Both the position numbers and the translations under genes were made by a program. Below, piece by piece: positions 7,905 through 16,454 of a DNA stretch of 26,734 nt. The stretch's first letter is position 1. Every line of letters starts with the position of its first letter. The notes beneath the pieces are model-generated. The model worked only from the letters and a program-made list of their open reading frames with translations, did no database searches and had not been told where the DNA came from. This stretch comes from DUQU01 sp964481475 (GTDB lineage: Bacteria > Bacillota_I > Bacilli_A > Acholeplasmatales > UBA5453), in the NCBI GenBank assembly GCA_964481475.1, contig CAYZTG010000013.1, forward strand, positions 1 to 26,734, read 5' to 3'.

Positions 7905-8175
7905 ATTAAATATTCAATTATTCGCCTCTAAAAAAGGAGTCGGATCTACAAGAAACGGAAGAGATTCTCATTCTAAAAGACTTGGTAGTAAACTATCAGA
8001 TGGACAATATGCTAAAGCAGGAGCGATTATTTATCGCCAACGTGGAACTAAAATTCACCCAGGAACTAATGTAGGTCGTGGTGGAGACGACACATTATTT
8101 GCTTTAACATCAGGATTTGTTCGTTATGAACGTTTAGATAAAAAAAGAAAACAAGTTTCTGTTTATGAAGGATAA
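7897..8175 (+). CDS. rpmA: 50S ribosomal protein L27 (with cleavable N-terminal extension)
   Basis: 92 residues from the ATG at 7897. A GTG at 7888 is open in the same frame, but it lies on the Shine-Dalgarno AAGGAG (7883-7888), so it is not the start. The protein begins MFKLNIQLF-ASKKGVG; by homology Prp should cut after LF to leave ASKKG, whose N-terminus reaches the peptidyl-transferase centre. The rest (GSTRNGRDSHSKRLG, then the C-terminal beta domain) is canonical. The stop codon lies inside the terminator hairpin at 8168-8194. Confidence 0.97.
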   Translation: MFKLNIQLFASKKGVGSTRNGRDSHSKRLGSKLSDGQYAKAGAIIYRQRGTKIHPGTNVGRGGDDTLFALTSGFVRYERLDKKRKQVSVYEG

Positions 8176-8194
8176 GGTCTCTTATCCTTTTTTA
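8168..8194 (+). terminator. Intrinsic terminator overlapping the rpmA stop
   Basis: 9-bp perfect stem AAGGATAAG (8168-8176) / CTTATCCTT (8181-8189), loop GTCT, then a run of Ts to 8194. The left arm includes the last rpmA codons and its TAA. It ends the rplU-prp-rpmA transcript and lies only 8 bases before the obgE ATG. Confidence 0.85.
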
Positions 8195-8202
8195 TTACGA
8201 TT

Positions 8203-9465
8203 ATGTTTATAGACTTAGTTATAATTGATGTTAAAGCCGGTAAAGGCGGCAACGGAATCGTTGCTTTTAGAAGAGAAAAATATGTAGAATTTGGCGGACC
8301 TGCTGGCGGTGACGGTGGCAATGGAGGTGACGTCATTTTTGAGGCTAGTGATCAAATCAATACTTTAATTGATTTTTCTTATAACAAGCATCTTAAAGCT
8401 TTAGATGGAGAAAATGGTCTTAATAAAAATAAACACGGGAAAAATGCCGAACATTCAATTATTAAAGTTCCTCTAGGTACACAAGTTTTTGATTTTGAAA
8501 CTAATTTATTACTTTTCGATTTTACAATCAATGGCCAACAAGAAGTTATTGCCAAAGGTGGTAAAGGAGGAAGAGGAAATACAAGTTTTAAAACTCATAA
8601 TAATCCTGCCCCTCATTATAGTGAAAATGGTGATATGGGCGAAACTTTAAAATTAAAGTTAGAACTTAAAGTGCTCGCTGACGTTGGTTTAGTAGGTTTA
8701 CCTAATGCTGGAAAATCAACATTGATTGGTGCACTTTCAAATGCAAAACCAAAAATTGGTAGTTATCCTTTTACAACTTTAAATCCTAATTTAGGAATTG
8801 TAAAAATTGATTTGGAAAAGTCTTTCGTAATGGCTGATTTACCTGGTTTAATTGAAGGAGCTTCGAGTGGAAGTGGCCTTGGCATTCAATTTTTAAAACA
8901 TATTGAAAGATGCCGAGTATTAGTTCATCTAATTTCAATGGACGAACATGACTTAGAAGATCCTTACGAAGAGTTTATCAAGATTAATAATGAGTTAAAG
9001 GAGTTTAATGAAGATTTAATTAAAAGGCCTATGATTGTTTGTGCAACAAAAATGGACACAATTAATGCTAATAAGCAATTAGAAAAGTTAAAAAATGAGT
9101 TGCCTGAACTAACCATTTATGAAATCTCTGTTTTTAAAAATAGTGGTCTTAATGAACTTAAGTATAAGATCTTTGAAGAAGTGAAAAAAGCACCTAAAAT
9201 TGAGACTGCACCGCTCCATAAACTATATCAAGTTAGTCCAGAAACATTTTATACAATTACACTCGCTGATGATGGTATTTATGAAATAGGCGGTGATGGT
9301 ATAAAACGGATCTTTGAACGAACTAATTTTAATAATCCAGAGGGAGTAAGAAGATTTACCTATCAACTTAATAAATTTGGAATTACAAATGAATTAAGAG
9401 AAAAAGGTGTTAAACAAGGTGATGAAGTAAGAATTTTCGGCTTTTTATTTGAAATGGCTGATTAA
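8203..9465 (+). CDS. obgE: GTPase ObgE/CgtA
   Basis: 420 residues, full three-domain Obg. The Gly-rich Obg fold covers 1-157 (AGKGGNGIVAFRREKY, GGPAGGDGGNGGDV). The G domain has P-loop GLPNAGKS at 165-172, switch motif YPFTTLNPN, DLPGLIEGAS, and ATKMD for guanine recognition. A C-terminal OCT domain covers about 345-420. It is involved in 50S maturation and stress/growth control. The ATG at 8203 gives the canonical N-terminus, yet no Shine-Dalgarno is visible: the preceding bases are the U-tract of the rpmA terminator and then ATTACGATT. The gene must be reached by read-through or by a promoter inside rpmA. Confidence 0.97.
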   Translation: MFIDLVIIDVKAGKGGNGIVAFRREKYVEFGGPAGGDGGNGGDVIFEASDQINTLIDFSYNKHLKALDGENGLNKNKHGKNAEHSIIKVPLGTQVFDFETNLLLFDFTINGQQEVIAKGGKGGRGNTSFKTHNNPAPHYSENGDMGETLKLKLELKVLADVGLVGLPNAGKSTLIGALSNAKPKIGSYPFTTLNPNLGIVKIDLEKSFVMADLPGLIEGASSGSGLGIQFLKHIERCRVLVHLISMDEHDLEDPYEEFIKINNELKEFNEDLIKRPMIVCATKMDTINANKQLEKLKNELPELTIYEISVFKNSGLNELKYKIFEEVKKAPKIETAPLHKLYQVSPETFYTITLADDGIYEIGGDGIKRIFERTNFNNPEGVRRFTYQLNKFGITNELREKGVKQGDEVRIFGFLFEMAD

Positions 9466-9480
9466 AATAATTTTAGCAAT

Positions 9481-9506
9481 AAAAAAACGTCAAATGACGT
9501 TTTTTT
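9481..9506. terminator. Bidirectional intrinsic terminator between obgE and DUF4349 gene
   Basis: Stem AAAAAAACGTC (9481-9491) / GACGTTTTTTT (9496-9506) with loop AAAT. A-rich on one side and T-rich on the other, it works in both directions and suits two convergent genes. Confidence 0.85.
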
Positions 9507-9523
9507 TTGATAAATTAAGGAAA

Positions 9524-10321
9524 TTATTTTTTTCTCTTTTTCGAATAAAAGTATATTCCAATGGCAGCTCCTGAAATAGGGACAACAATAATTAAGAATG
9601 GTACTAAAAAGACAACCGCTTGAGAAAAGAATGAGAAAATTGCTTTTACAGATGTCCAACCTAACTTAAACGCGTTAGACAATTTAGTGCCATATGATGG
9701 TGGATTAGGACTACCTTTTGGCCCATAAATCCAAATTGTCACTACACTATAATCAACTAAAGAGTCATACTCATTTAACTTGCGCTCTATTTGGCGTAAT
9801 TGCGCATCTACTTCACTAATTCGTTGGCTAATTGAAATCATATCATAAACGCTTGCTTCTGTATAAAGCTGGTTAAGTCTGTCAAGTTCATTTTCTAATG
9901 ATTCTTTAATAGCGTTAGTATTAAGATAGTCTAGAGAAACGTCAGTAGATGTCATTTCATAATTAGTTGTCTCATAATCACCTTTTAATTTATTAGTAAA
10001 ACTACTTAATCTACTTGATTTAATTCTTAGAGTAATATGGTTAGTATTTGTAGTTACTCTTTCACCTTCAACCCATTCATCATTTTCTAATAAAGCTTTG
10101 ATTTCGCCTGTCGTTTTAGAAAGGTTTTCAGCTTTCAAAGAGATATTTACTCTATATATTATCTTTCTCTCTGATTGATTGTTAATCTCACTATTTTCTA
10201 ATCCTCCACCTTCTCCACTGGAATCAGTGTCATTATTCTTTCCGTTATAACCTGAATTACAAGCAACTAAAGAAAGTGCTAAAAATAGTGTTGTTAAAAG
10301 TATAAATAATCTTTTTTTCAT
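9524..10321 (-). CDS. DUF4349 lipoprotein
   Basis: 265 residues. The N-terminus MKKRLFILLTTLFLALSLVAC is a lipoprotein signal with lipobox LVAC and C21 as the lipidated residue. A low-complexity Gly/Ser/Asn linker (about 22-50) leads to the DUF4349 domain with 'RKIIYRVNISLKAENL', a TSTDVSLDYLN segment, and a coiled-coil stretch around 140-185 ('SISQRISEVDAQLRQIERKLNEYDSLVDYS'). It ends in a transmembrane helix (~235-257) and a KKRKK tail. Anchored twice in the membrane with the domain outside, it may sense or scaffold at the envelope; function is unknown. AAGGAG precedes the ATG. Possible -35/-10 on this strand near 10345-10375. Confidence 0.85.
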   Translation of the reverse strand: MKKRLFILLTTLFLALSLVACNSGYNGKNNDTDSSGEGGGLENSEINNQSERKIIYRVNISLKAENLSKTTGEIKALLENDEWVEGERVTTNTNHITLRIKSSRLSSFTNKLKGDYETTNYEMTSTDVSLDYLNTNAIKESLENELDRLNQLYTEASVYDMISISQRISEVDAQLRQIERKLNEYDSLVDYSVVTIWIYGPKGSPNPPSYGTKLSNAFKLGWTSVKAIFSFFSQAVVFLVPFLIIVVPISGAAIGIYFYSKKRKK

Positions 10322-10452
10322 GGTATCAACTCCTTAAAAGTATGATAACATGTATTCAAAATGATTACAAACATATTTTATAAAATGCATAAATAAGCAA
10401 TAACATACAAAGAAGCTTAGTAAAAGGATTTAAATATGATAAAATATTTATA

Positions 10453-10458
10453 TATAAT
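10453..10458 (+). promoter_or_regulatory. Possible -10 for the hydrolase-glpK operon
   Basis: TATAAT only 12 bases ahead of the ATG at 10471. A start from this box would trim the RBS AGGTGAT, so an earlier AT-rich box near 10436-10445 (GATAAAAT) may be the real one. Low confidence in either. Confidence 0.3.
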
Positions 10459-10470
10459 CGAGGTGATGTA

Positions 10471-11238
10471 ATGGAATTATTTATTAAGGAACATATTGCT
10501 GAAAAGGAAAAGAAAAGGCTTTTTTTAGTTCATGGGATTTGTGAACATAGTGGTAGATACAGCCCGTTTATTGAAGCATTAAATAAAGCGGATGTTTCGG
10601 TCATTAGTTATGATTTACGTGGTCATGGTCTAAGTCTAGGTAAAAGGGGAACGATTAATAGTTTTAAAACTCATCTAAATGATTTGAGTAAAATCATCGA
10701 TCAGTATTTTAATGATAAAGTAGAAAATATTTTGTTTGGTCACTCTATGGGCGGGTTAATAGGCCATCTATATCTTGTTTCAAATCCAAAAGTAAGTAGA
10801 TATATTTCCTCAGGAGCACCAACTGACTTTATTAATAAAGTAAAACCTTTTAAAGTGATTCCTTTTCAACTTATTGGTTGGGTTACTTTGAAAAACAGTT
10901 TTGCTAATGGTTCACTTTCTACGGATAAAGAGATAGAAGACAACTATCTAAGTGATCCGCTAGTATTAAAGAAGTATAAAGTTAAGCTTGCAGGAGAAAT
11001 GTTTGTCAAAGGAATTAAGTATTTACAAAAGAATTTTAATAAGCATCAACTACCAACGCTTTTTTTACATGGTGAAAAAGATCAAATTGTACCTTGTGAA
11101 ATGAGTGTAAACATGTTTAATAAATTACCTAATATTAATAATAAGTTAATTATTTACGGTGAGATGCAACACGAGATCTTAAATGAAATTGAAAAGGAAA
11201 AAGTAATTAAAGATATTATTGGGTGGATTTATGAGTAA
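10471..11238 (+). CDS. Alpha/beta hydrolase, monoacylglycerol lipase-like (serine aminopeptidase S33 family)
   Basis: 255 residues. The oxyanion-hole region is HG at 21-22 (LFLVHGICEHSGRY), the conserved YDLRGHGLS is at 47-55, and the nucleophile elbow GHSMGG has S92. The acid is probably D204 (GEKDQIVP) and the base H234 (MQHEI). The pattern is closest to monoglyceride lipase or lysophospholipase YtpA-like proteins. The gene overlaps glpK by 8 bases. A lipase releasing glycerol beside glycerol kinase makes sense: the pair could turn acylglycerols into glycerol 3-phosphate. The substrate is inferred. No signal peptide, so the enzyme is cytosolic. Confidence 0.88.
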   Translation: MELFIKEHIAEKEKKRLFLVHGICEHSGRYSPFIEALNKADVSVISYDLRGHGLSLGKRGTINSFKTHLNDLSKIIDQYFNDKVENILFGHSMGGLIGHLYLVSNPKVSRYISSGAPTDFINKVKPFKVIPFQLIGWVTLKNSFANGSLSTDKEIEDNYLSDPLVLKKYKVKLAGEMFVKGIKYLQKNFNKHQLPTLFLHGEKDQIVPCEMSVNMFNKLPNINNKLIIYGEMQHEILNEIEKEKVIKDIIGWIYE

Positions 11239-12679
11239 ATTTATTTTAGCGATTGATCAAGGAACTACTTCAAGTAGAGTGTTAGTTATTGATCAGGAAA
11301 CAAGACTTAAAGAGATTTTTACACATGACTTTAAGCAAATTTTTAAAGATGATCAAGTACTTCAAAATAGTGAAGAAATATATTTAGGTTTAAAAGATAT
11401 TTTAGATAAAGCAATTAATAAATATAAAAAAGAAAATATAGTCGCAATTGGTATTACTAACCAACGAGAAACAACTGTTATTTTTAATGAACAAGGAAAT
11501 CCGCTTGACTATGCTATTTCTTGGCAATCAAAACATACTAAAGAGATCTGTGATACGTGGAGTGTTTTAGGTTATGCGCCATTAATAAAAGAGACTACGG
11601 GGCTTGAGATTAACCCCTATTTTAGTGCTTCTAAAATGGTTGATTTATTAAATAAACCCCATATTAAAACTCATTTAAAAACAAGTAAAGCATTTTTTGG
11701 GACGATGGATACTTTTATTCTTTATAAACTTACGAACGGTAAATCGTTTTTCACTGATATTACTAATGCCTCAAGAACAATGGTTTTTGATATTAATAAA
11801 AAAGTTTATTGTGAGAGGTTACTGAGTTTGTTTAATATTCCTAAAGAAATGTTAGCTGAAGTTAAGTCTAATAATGATTATTTTGGAGACTATTTAGGTA
11901 TTCCTATTAAAGCGATGATTGGTGATCAGCAAAGTGCTCTATTTGGTCATTTATGTTTAAGTAAAGGAACGATGAAGGTTACTTATGGAACGGGAGCTTT
12001 TATTTTAATGAATACTGGCGAAGAAGTTTATCAGTCTAAATCCGGTTTAATTTCTACGATTTTCTATGATATTGATGGGATTACTAATTATGCTTTAGAA
12101 GGTTCCATTTTTATTGCAGGGGCAAGTGTTTTATGGTTAAAGGATCAGCTAAATGTTATTAATGAGAGTTATCAAAGTGAAGAAGAAGCTTTGAAGAGTA
12201 ATAATGAGATGTATTTCGTACCAGCTTTTGTTGGACTTGGTGCACCGTATTGGGATAGTGATGTGAGAGGTGCAATGTTTGGTATTACTCAAGAAATTAA
12301 TAAAGCTGATATTATAAAAGCCACTTTAAATGCGATTGCTTATCAAGTCAAAGATGTTGTTGATGTAATGTTAAAAGAAGCAAAAATGCCACTAAAGGAA
12401 GTCCATATAGATGGTGGTGTAAGTAAAAATAATTATTTGATGCAGTTTCAAGCCGATTTATTAAGATGTCCTTTAGTAAAACCAGTGGAAAGTGAAATTA
12501 CGGGATTAGGTGCGGCTTTTATAGCTGGTTTAGGGACTTTTTTTCCTTCCTTAAACTATCTAAAAGAAAAACAGCAATTTCAACAAACCTATCATCCGCT
12601 TATTTCTTTTAAAGAAGCAAGTAAATTATATGAAGGTTGGAAAATTGCTGTTAATAGTGCGAGAAGTTATAAACCATAA
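11231..12679 (+). CDS. glpK: Glycerol kinase
   Basis: 482 residues from the ATG at 11231 (MSKFILAIDQGTTSSR). A TTG at 11219 is open in frame but would add a non-homologous MGGF, and GGGTGG at 11221-11226 serves as RBS for the ATG. It phosphorylates glycerol to glycerol 3-phosphate for lipid synthesis or glycolysis. FGGY-family marks are DQGTTSSR near the start, NASRTMVFDI, GDQQSALFG, GAPYWDSDVRGAMFG and DGGVSKNNYLMQFQADLL. It is slightly shorter than the ~497-residue norm. It is co-translated with the lipase-like gene. Neither glpF nor glpD is in the window. It ends one base before the convergent coiled-coil gene. Confidence 0.97.
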   Translation: MSKFILAIDQGTTSSRVLVIDQETRLKEIFTHDFKQIFKDDQVLQNSEEIYLGLKDILDKAINKYKKENIVAIGITNQRETTVIFNEQGNPLDYAISWQSKHTKEICDTWSVLGYAPLIKETTGLEINPYFSASKMVDLLNKPHIKTHLKTSKAFFGTMDTFILYKLTNGKSFFTDITNASRTMVFDINKKVYCERLLSLFNIPKEMLAEVKSNNDYFGDYLGIPIKAMIGDQQSALFGHLCLSKGTMKVTYGTGAFILMNTGEEVYQSKSGLISTIFYDIDGITNYALEGSIFIAGASVLWLKDQLNVINESYQSEEEALKSNNEMYFVPAFVGLGAPYWDSDVRGAMFGITQEINKADIIKATLNAIAYQVKDVVDVMLKEAKMPLKEVHIDGGVSKNNYLMQFQADLLRCPLVKPVESEITGLGAAFIAGLGTFFPSLNYLKEKQQFQQTYHPLISFKEASKLYEGWKIAVNSARSYKP

Positions 12680-12680
12680 G

Positions 12681-15600
12681 TTAAAGCGTTTGTTTTAACG
12701 ATTTCTTAAATTGTTTAGTTGTTTTAGTAATGTCTTTTCTTAAAGCTTTTTTAACTTTTTTAACTTTTCTTTGTTGATAGCTAATTAAAAACTTTTTACT
12801 ATAAGTTATTCTTAAGTCACGCTTATTGGGGGCTTTTTCAATTTTACTAGTAATTTGTTTAACTTCTTCATTATTAGTTATAATTCTTTTTTGATGAAGA
12901 AGGTTACGTTTTTTTAAAGTATTAGTTAAACTAATTTTGTTTCTTTTTTGTTTATCGTTACTATTTTTAATTAATTGTTGGTGAGCATTATTTTTTGAAG
13001 TAGCTTCTTGAATGTTTTTCTTAATTTGATTTTGGATTTGCTTAATTTCAGCATTAACATCTTTTTTGGTTTCTTTAAGCTTTAAGAGATGTTTTCTTTT
13101 ATTAACTTTAATAACATCATGATGATTTAAGGAAAAAGCATCAAGCAAGTTTTTATTATTATCGCTGACTTCTTTTTTATGGTCACGAAGTGATTTTATA
13201 TAGTAGGAAGCTTTTTTATATTTATCTTTATGGAGTTTTTGGGCAACTTGTAAATTCTTAACTAAGTTACGATCCATACTTTCTAAAAGAGCGTTTAAAT
13301 AAGTAGTAAGATCTTTTAAATGATTTTCACTATTCTTCACTGTTTTATCATATTTTTTAGCTAAGAAAGATAGTGATAATTGGTAATTATTAGTAAATTC
13401 TTGTTCAATTCTTAATTGTTCTTTTTTATTATAAGTGTACAAATGTTCTAGTAATAAAGAAAGAGATTGATAAGTGTTATTTACGTTTTCATCAAAAGCA
13501 TTAAAAAGATAATTAATTTGTTTGATAATTACGGCATCTTTTGTACTAACAAAAGTATGGGCAATACTATTATATTCTGTTTGAAGAGAAGTGTTAATTT
13601 TTTTAAATTGGTTAAAAGTATCAGTTAAGTTTCTAATTGTTGAAAGTAGAGGTAAAGTATCTTTGGCGTGTTGAAGATCGAGCTCTTGGATTTGTTTTTC
13701 TTTTTGTTTTTCTAAATTATTAAAAGAAAAACTTAATGGTTTTAAAGAACTATTTAAACTATCTAACTCGCCGTTATTATCTTTAATAGTTTGTTTTGCC
13801 TTAGTTATTAATAATTTGGCTGCTAAAATATCTTCTTTAGTAGTTTTAATTTGCTTTCTTAGTTGTTTAATTGTTTTTAGAGCCTGGGCATCTAAATTTA
13901 CTCTAAGTGCTCTTATTTGGTTAATAATTAGTTTTTTTAAATCTTCTTTTTCATTTATTTCAATTTCTAACTTAGTAATTAATTGATAAGTAAGTAAAGT
14001 GTTGTTTCTTAAATCACTTATTTTTTTATTAAGCGTTTTAATAGCTTTTTCTGTTTTGATTTTATTAAAATCGTGTTTATCGAGTATTTGCTTATATTGT
14101 TGATCATAATCAGATAATTTATGAGCAGAGATTTTCTCTTCAATTTGCTTAGTTAAGATAATGATGAGATTGATCAATATTTGTTCACTTATTTCTATTT
14201 GATTTTCTAATATTTCACTGAAAATTATTAAAGATTTAGATAGTAAAAAATCATCAATGAGCGCCGTTTTAGTTATTGAATCTAAAATTATTTTTCTTTC
14301 ATCAAAAAAGTTTGTAAGCATTTGAAAGTATGTTTTGACTATTTTTTGGTGATAATCATTTTCTAATGCACTATTTTTAATATTTTCTAAAGCAACATAA
14401 GCGTTTAAGTCTTTTTGCTTATTTAGTTTAAGTTTTTCAGTTTCATAAACTAATTGTTCTTGTAAAAGACTTTCTTTAACCTTTTTATTTTCTAAAGCAA
14501 CGTTTAATTTAGCAGTTTCTTTATCAATCTTAGAATTAGTTTCAATAATAAATAAATCATCTTGATGTTTTCTACTCAATGACTTTAATTCGTTAACACT
14601 ATGATTAATTTGTTTTGTAATTAATTCTTCTTTAACAATACCGTCATAAACATTTTTTTGATATTGGACATCTAAGTAAACGTTACCCTTTAAATTATCT
14701 ACTTCATATTGATAGTTATGTTCTAATAAAGTAGATTCTAATTTTAAAGAAAGAAGATCTAGGTGTGATTGATATAAAATAGTTGATTTACTATTTAAAA
14801 AGGAATCTCTTTTAAAGGTTTGTTCTAGTGAGAGTAGATTACTTTCACTAAAGTGAAGTAGTCTAGCATTGGAAAGTTGGCTATCAAGAGGAGAAATTTC
14901 AATTGCTTGCTTGGATTCGATAATTTCTTTTTCGCTATTATGGAGCTTTTCTAATTGTTCTTTAACAGTTTTGTAGTAGTTGTTAAAGATTTCTTGTTTT
15001 CTTTTGGCATAGATTAAACTAGCATTTTTCTTTTCGTCTTTAATAAACCGCAAAGAGCGATATAATGCTAATCTTTTGAGATAGTATTTATTTAAATGGT
15101 ATTTGTCTTTAAAATATATTTTTTTTCGTTCAGTTCGTTTAGCTTTAGTAATGTTTTCTAAGATTTTTAAGGAATTTTCAATTTGCTTTCGATAGTTTAA
15201 AAAAGAACGTTGGTAATCAGAGTTTAAAGTAACGTTTTGGTTTTTATAATTTTCATATTCTTTTAATAGTTCATTTAATTTTTTATTATATTCGTTTTTT
15301 TCTTGTTGGAAGAGAACGTTAATAGAAGTTATGTCTTTATTATAAATGGCATTTAAGAGGTTTTCTTTGTCTTCAAATACTTTTTTAATTTCATCATATT
15401 TGCTATCGATATTTGTTAAGTTGTTTTCAAAATCATCTAAAACGTCCCTATTTTCTATTTGTAAATGTTTTAGAAACTCGTCATTATCTTTGTCGAGATT
15501 ATTTAAGGAATTTTTTAATTTTCCTTGGTTGCTATCGATTAATACTTTATAATTTTTATTAATTTCAATGATTTTATCATTAATTAATTCTGTAGTATTA

Positions 15601-16286
15601 TAAAAATTTTGTTTATTGTTTAAAATTTTTTCTTTATGATTATCAGAAAAGTTACTATATTCATTTTCAAGATCTTCAATTAAATAATTTGTTCTTTTGA
15701 TAATTTGATCTTCCAAAGTATTAAAAGAAGAAAGATGATTATTATAATTACTTGTTAAATCAGCAAGTTCTTTTTGATAAGTATTATTTAATTCTTTTGT
15801 TTTGGATAAATAATGCTTTTTTTTAGTATTTAAATCAGCATCAACTAAATTATTTTCTTGATTTAGTTTCAATAAAGATAAACTATATCTATTTCTTGTA
15901 TCATTTAATTGTTTTAATTTATCGCTTTCTAAGTCTTTAATAATGTTATCTGTTTTTTTAATTAAGTCATCATATGTTTTTATTAAAAGAGCTGTTTCAG
16001 CTTGATTTTTTTTGTTTACTTTCAAAAATAATTGATTTGAGTTATCTTCAATATCTCTATTATTAGCTAATTTTTCCTTTAAAAGTTCTATTTCAGCTAA
16101 GTTATATGAAGCTTCAAATGTTGATAACTGATTATTAAGGTGAATGATGTTTGTTTTAGAAGCACTAAAAGAGTTAGCAATTAATTCGCTAACTTTATTT
16201 AACTCACTATTTGTAGAAAAAAGATTGTTTAAACTATTTAAATGTTCTTTTTGGTTAATTAAATAGTTTTCAATTGTTTTCTTCAA
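12681..16286 (-). CDS. Giant coiled-coil protein, uncharacterised
   Basis: 1201 residues (~140 kDa). Almost the whole chain is charged and polar helix-forming sequence rich in Lys, Asn, Leu, Glu, Ile and Gln. By eye I find no Cys, no Trp, about four Gly and about four Pro, so long helical rods are expected. There is no signal peptide or transmembrane segment, and no Walker A, ABC signature or other catalytic motif, so it is not a complete SMC/Rad50. The last ~170 residues are strongly basic ('KVNKRKHLLKLKETKK', 'RKVKKVKKALRKD'), suggesting nucleic-acid or acidic-lipid binding. The start is TTG at 16286, supported by AAGGTGG seven bases upstream and a TATAAT at 16311-16316. It ends 1 base from glpK with only a weak GTTAAA/TTTAAC hairpin between them. 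A cytoskeletal or scaffold role is inference. Confidence 0.8.
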   Translation of the reverse strand: MKKTIENYLINQKEHLNSLNNLFSTNSELNKVSELIANSFSASKTNIIHLNNQLSTFEASYNLAEIELLKEKLANNRDIEDNSNQLFLKVNKKNQAETALLIKTYDDLIKKTDNIIKDLESDKLKQLNDTRNRYSLSLLKLNQENNLVDADLNTKKKHYLSKTKELNNTYQKELADLTSNYNNHLSSFNTLEDQIIKRTNYLIEDLENEYSNFSDNHKEKILNNKQNFYNTTELINDKIIEINKNYKVLIDSNQGKLKNSLNNLDKDNDEFLKHLQIENRDVLDDFENNLTNIDSKYDEIKKVFEDKENLLNAIYNKDITSINVLFQQEKNEYNKKLNELLKEYENYKNQNVTLNSDYQRSFLNYRKQIENSLKILENITKAKRTERKKIYFKDKYHLNKYYLKRLALYRSLRFIKDEKKNASLIYAKRKQEIFNNYYKTVKEQLEKLHNSEKEIIESKQAIEISPLDSQLSNARLLHFSESNLLSLEQTFKRDSFLNSKSTILYQSHLDLLSLKLESTLLEHNYQYEVDNLKGNVYLDVQYQKNVYDGIVKEELITKQINHSVNELKSLSRKHQDDLFIIETNSKIDKETAKLNVALENKKVKESLLQEQLVYETEKLKLNKQKDLNAYVALENIKNSALENDYHQKIVKTYFQMLTNFFDERKIILDSITKTALIDDFLLSKSLIIFSEILENQIEISEQILINLIIILTKQIEEKISAHKLSDYDQQYKQILDKHDFNKIKTEKAIKTLNKKISDLRNNTLLTYQLITKLEIEINEKEDLKKLIINQIRALRVNLDAQALKTIKQLRKQIKTTKEDILAAKLLITKAKQTIKDNNGELDSLNSSLKPLSFSFNNLEKQKEKQIQELDLQHAKDTLPLLSTIRNLTDTFNQFKKINTSLQTEYNSIAHTFVSTKDAVIIKQINYLFNAFDENVNNTYQSLSLLLEHLYTYNKKEQLRIEQEFTNNYQLSLSFLAKKYDKTVKNSENHLKDLTTYLNALLESMDRNLVKNLQVAQKLHKDKYKKASYYIKSLRDHKKEVSDNNKNLLDAFSLNHHDVIKVNKRKHLLKLKETKKDVNAEIKQIQNQIKKNIQEATSKNNAHQQLIKNSNDKQKRNKISLTNTLKKRNLLHQKRIITNNEEVKQITSKIEKAPNKRDLRITYSKKFLISYQQRKVKKVKKALRKDITKTTKQFKKSLKQTL

Positions 16287-16310
16287 TTAAACACCACCTT
16301 AACAAGTTAA

Positions 16311-16316
16311 ATTATA
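16311..16316 (-). promoter_or_regulatory. -10 box for the coiled-coil gene
   Basis: TGATATAAT on the minus strand, 9 bases ahead of the AAGGTGG ribosome-binding site. The -35 is poor. It is divergent from the ruvA promoter about 115 bases away. Confidence 0.5.
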
Positions 16317-16428
16317 TCATATCTTAGTCTTTTTATTAAAAAATTATAATAATTCACTCCGCATTTAAAATAAATAAGGAAGCGCTCATTTTAAGACTTT
16401 TGTACTTAAAAAAGTTAATTAATAATGG

Positions 16429-16434
16429 TATAAT
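16429..16434 (+). promoter_or_regulatory. -10 box for the ruvA operon
   Basis: TATAAT preceded by TGG, 20 bases ahead of the ruvA ATG and directly ahead of the AGGAGG ribosome-binding site. Candidate -35 CTTAAA at 16405-16410 is weak. No LexA-type palindrome is seen here. Confidence 0.6.
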
Positions 16435-16454
16435 AAAAAAAGGAGGTTGTTAAT

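Noticed and set aside
11219..11230. Upstream TTG start for glpK
   Set aside because: It adds a non-homologous MGGF; the ATG at 11231 gives the normal N-terminus and has GGGTGG ahead of it.
15346..15552. Plus-strand open frame within the coiled-coil gene
   Set aside because: Shadow of the long minus-strand gene, Ser/Phe/Leu-rich with no RBS. Other short opposite-strand frames within degV, the S8 protease, psuG and the 22230 lipoprotein gene are dismissed for the same reason.
16375..16390. CcpA cre-like GGAAGCGCTCAT
   Set aside because: Only the central GAAGCGCT resembles cre; the outer bases do not match, and no carbon-catabolite gene is adjacent.
16287..16454. LexA/SOS box ahead of ruvA
   Set aside because: No CGAAC-N4-GTTCG-type palindrome is present between the divergent promoters.
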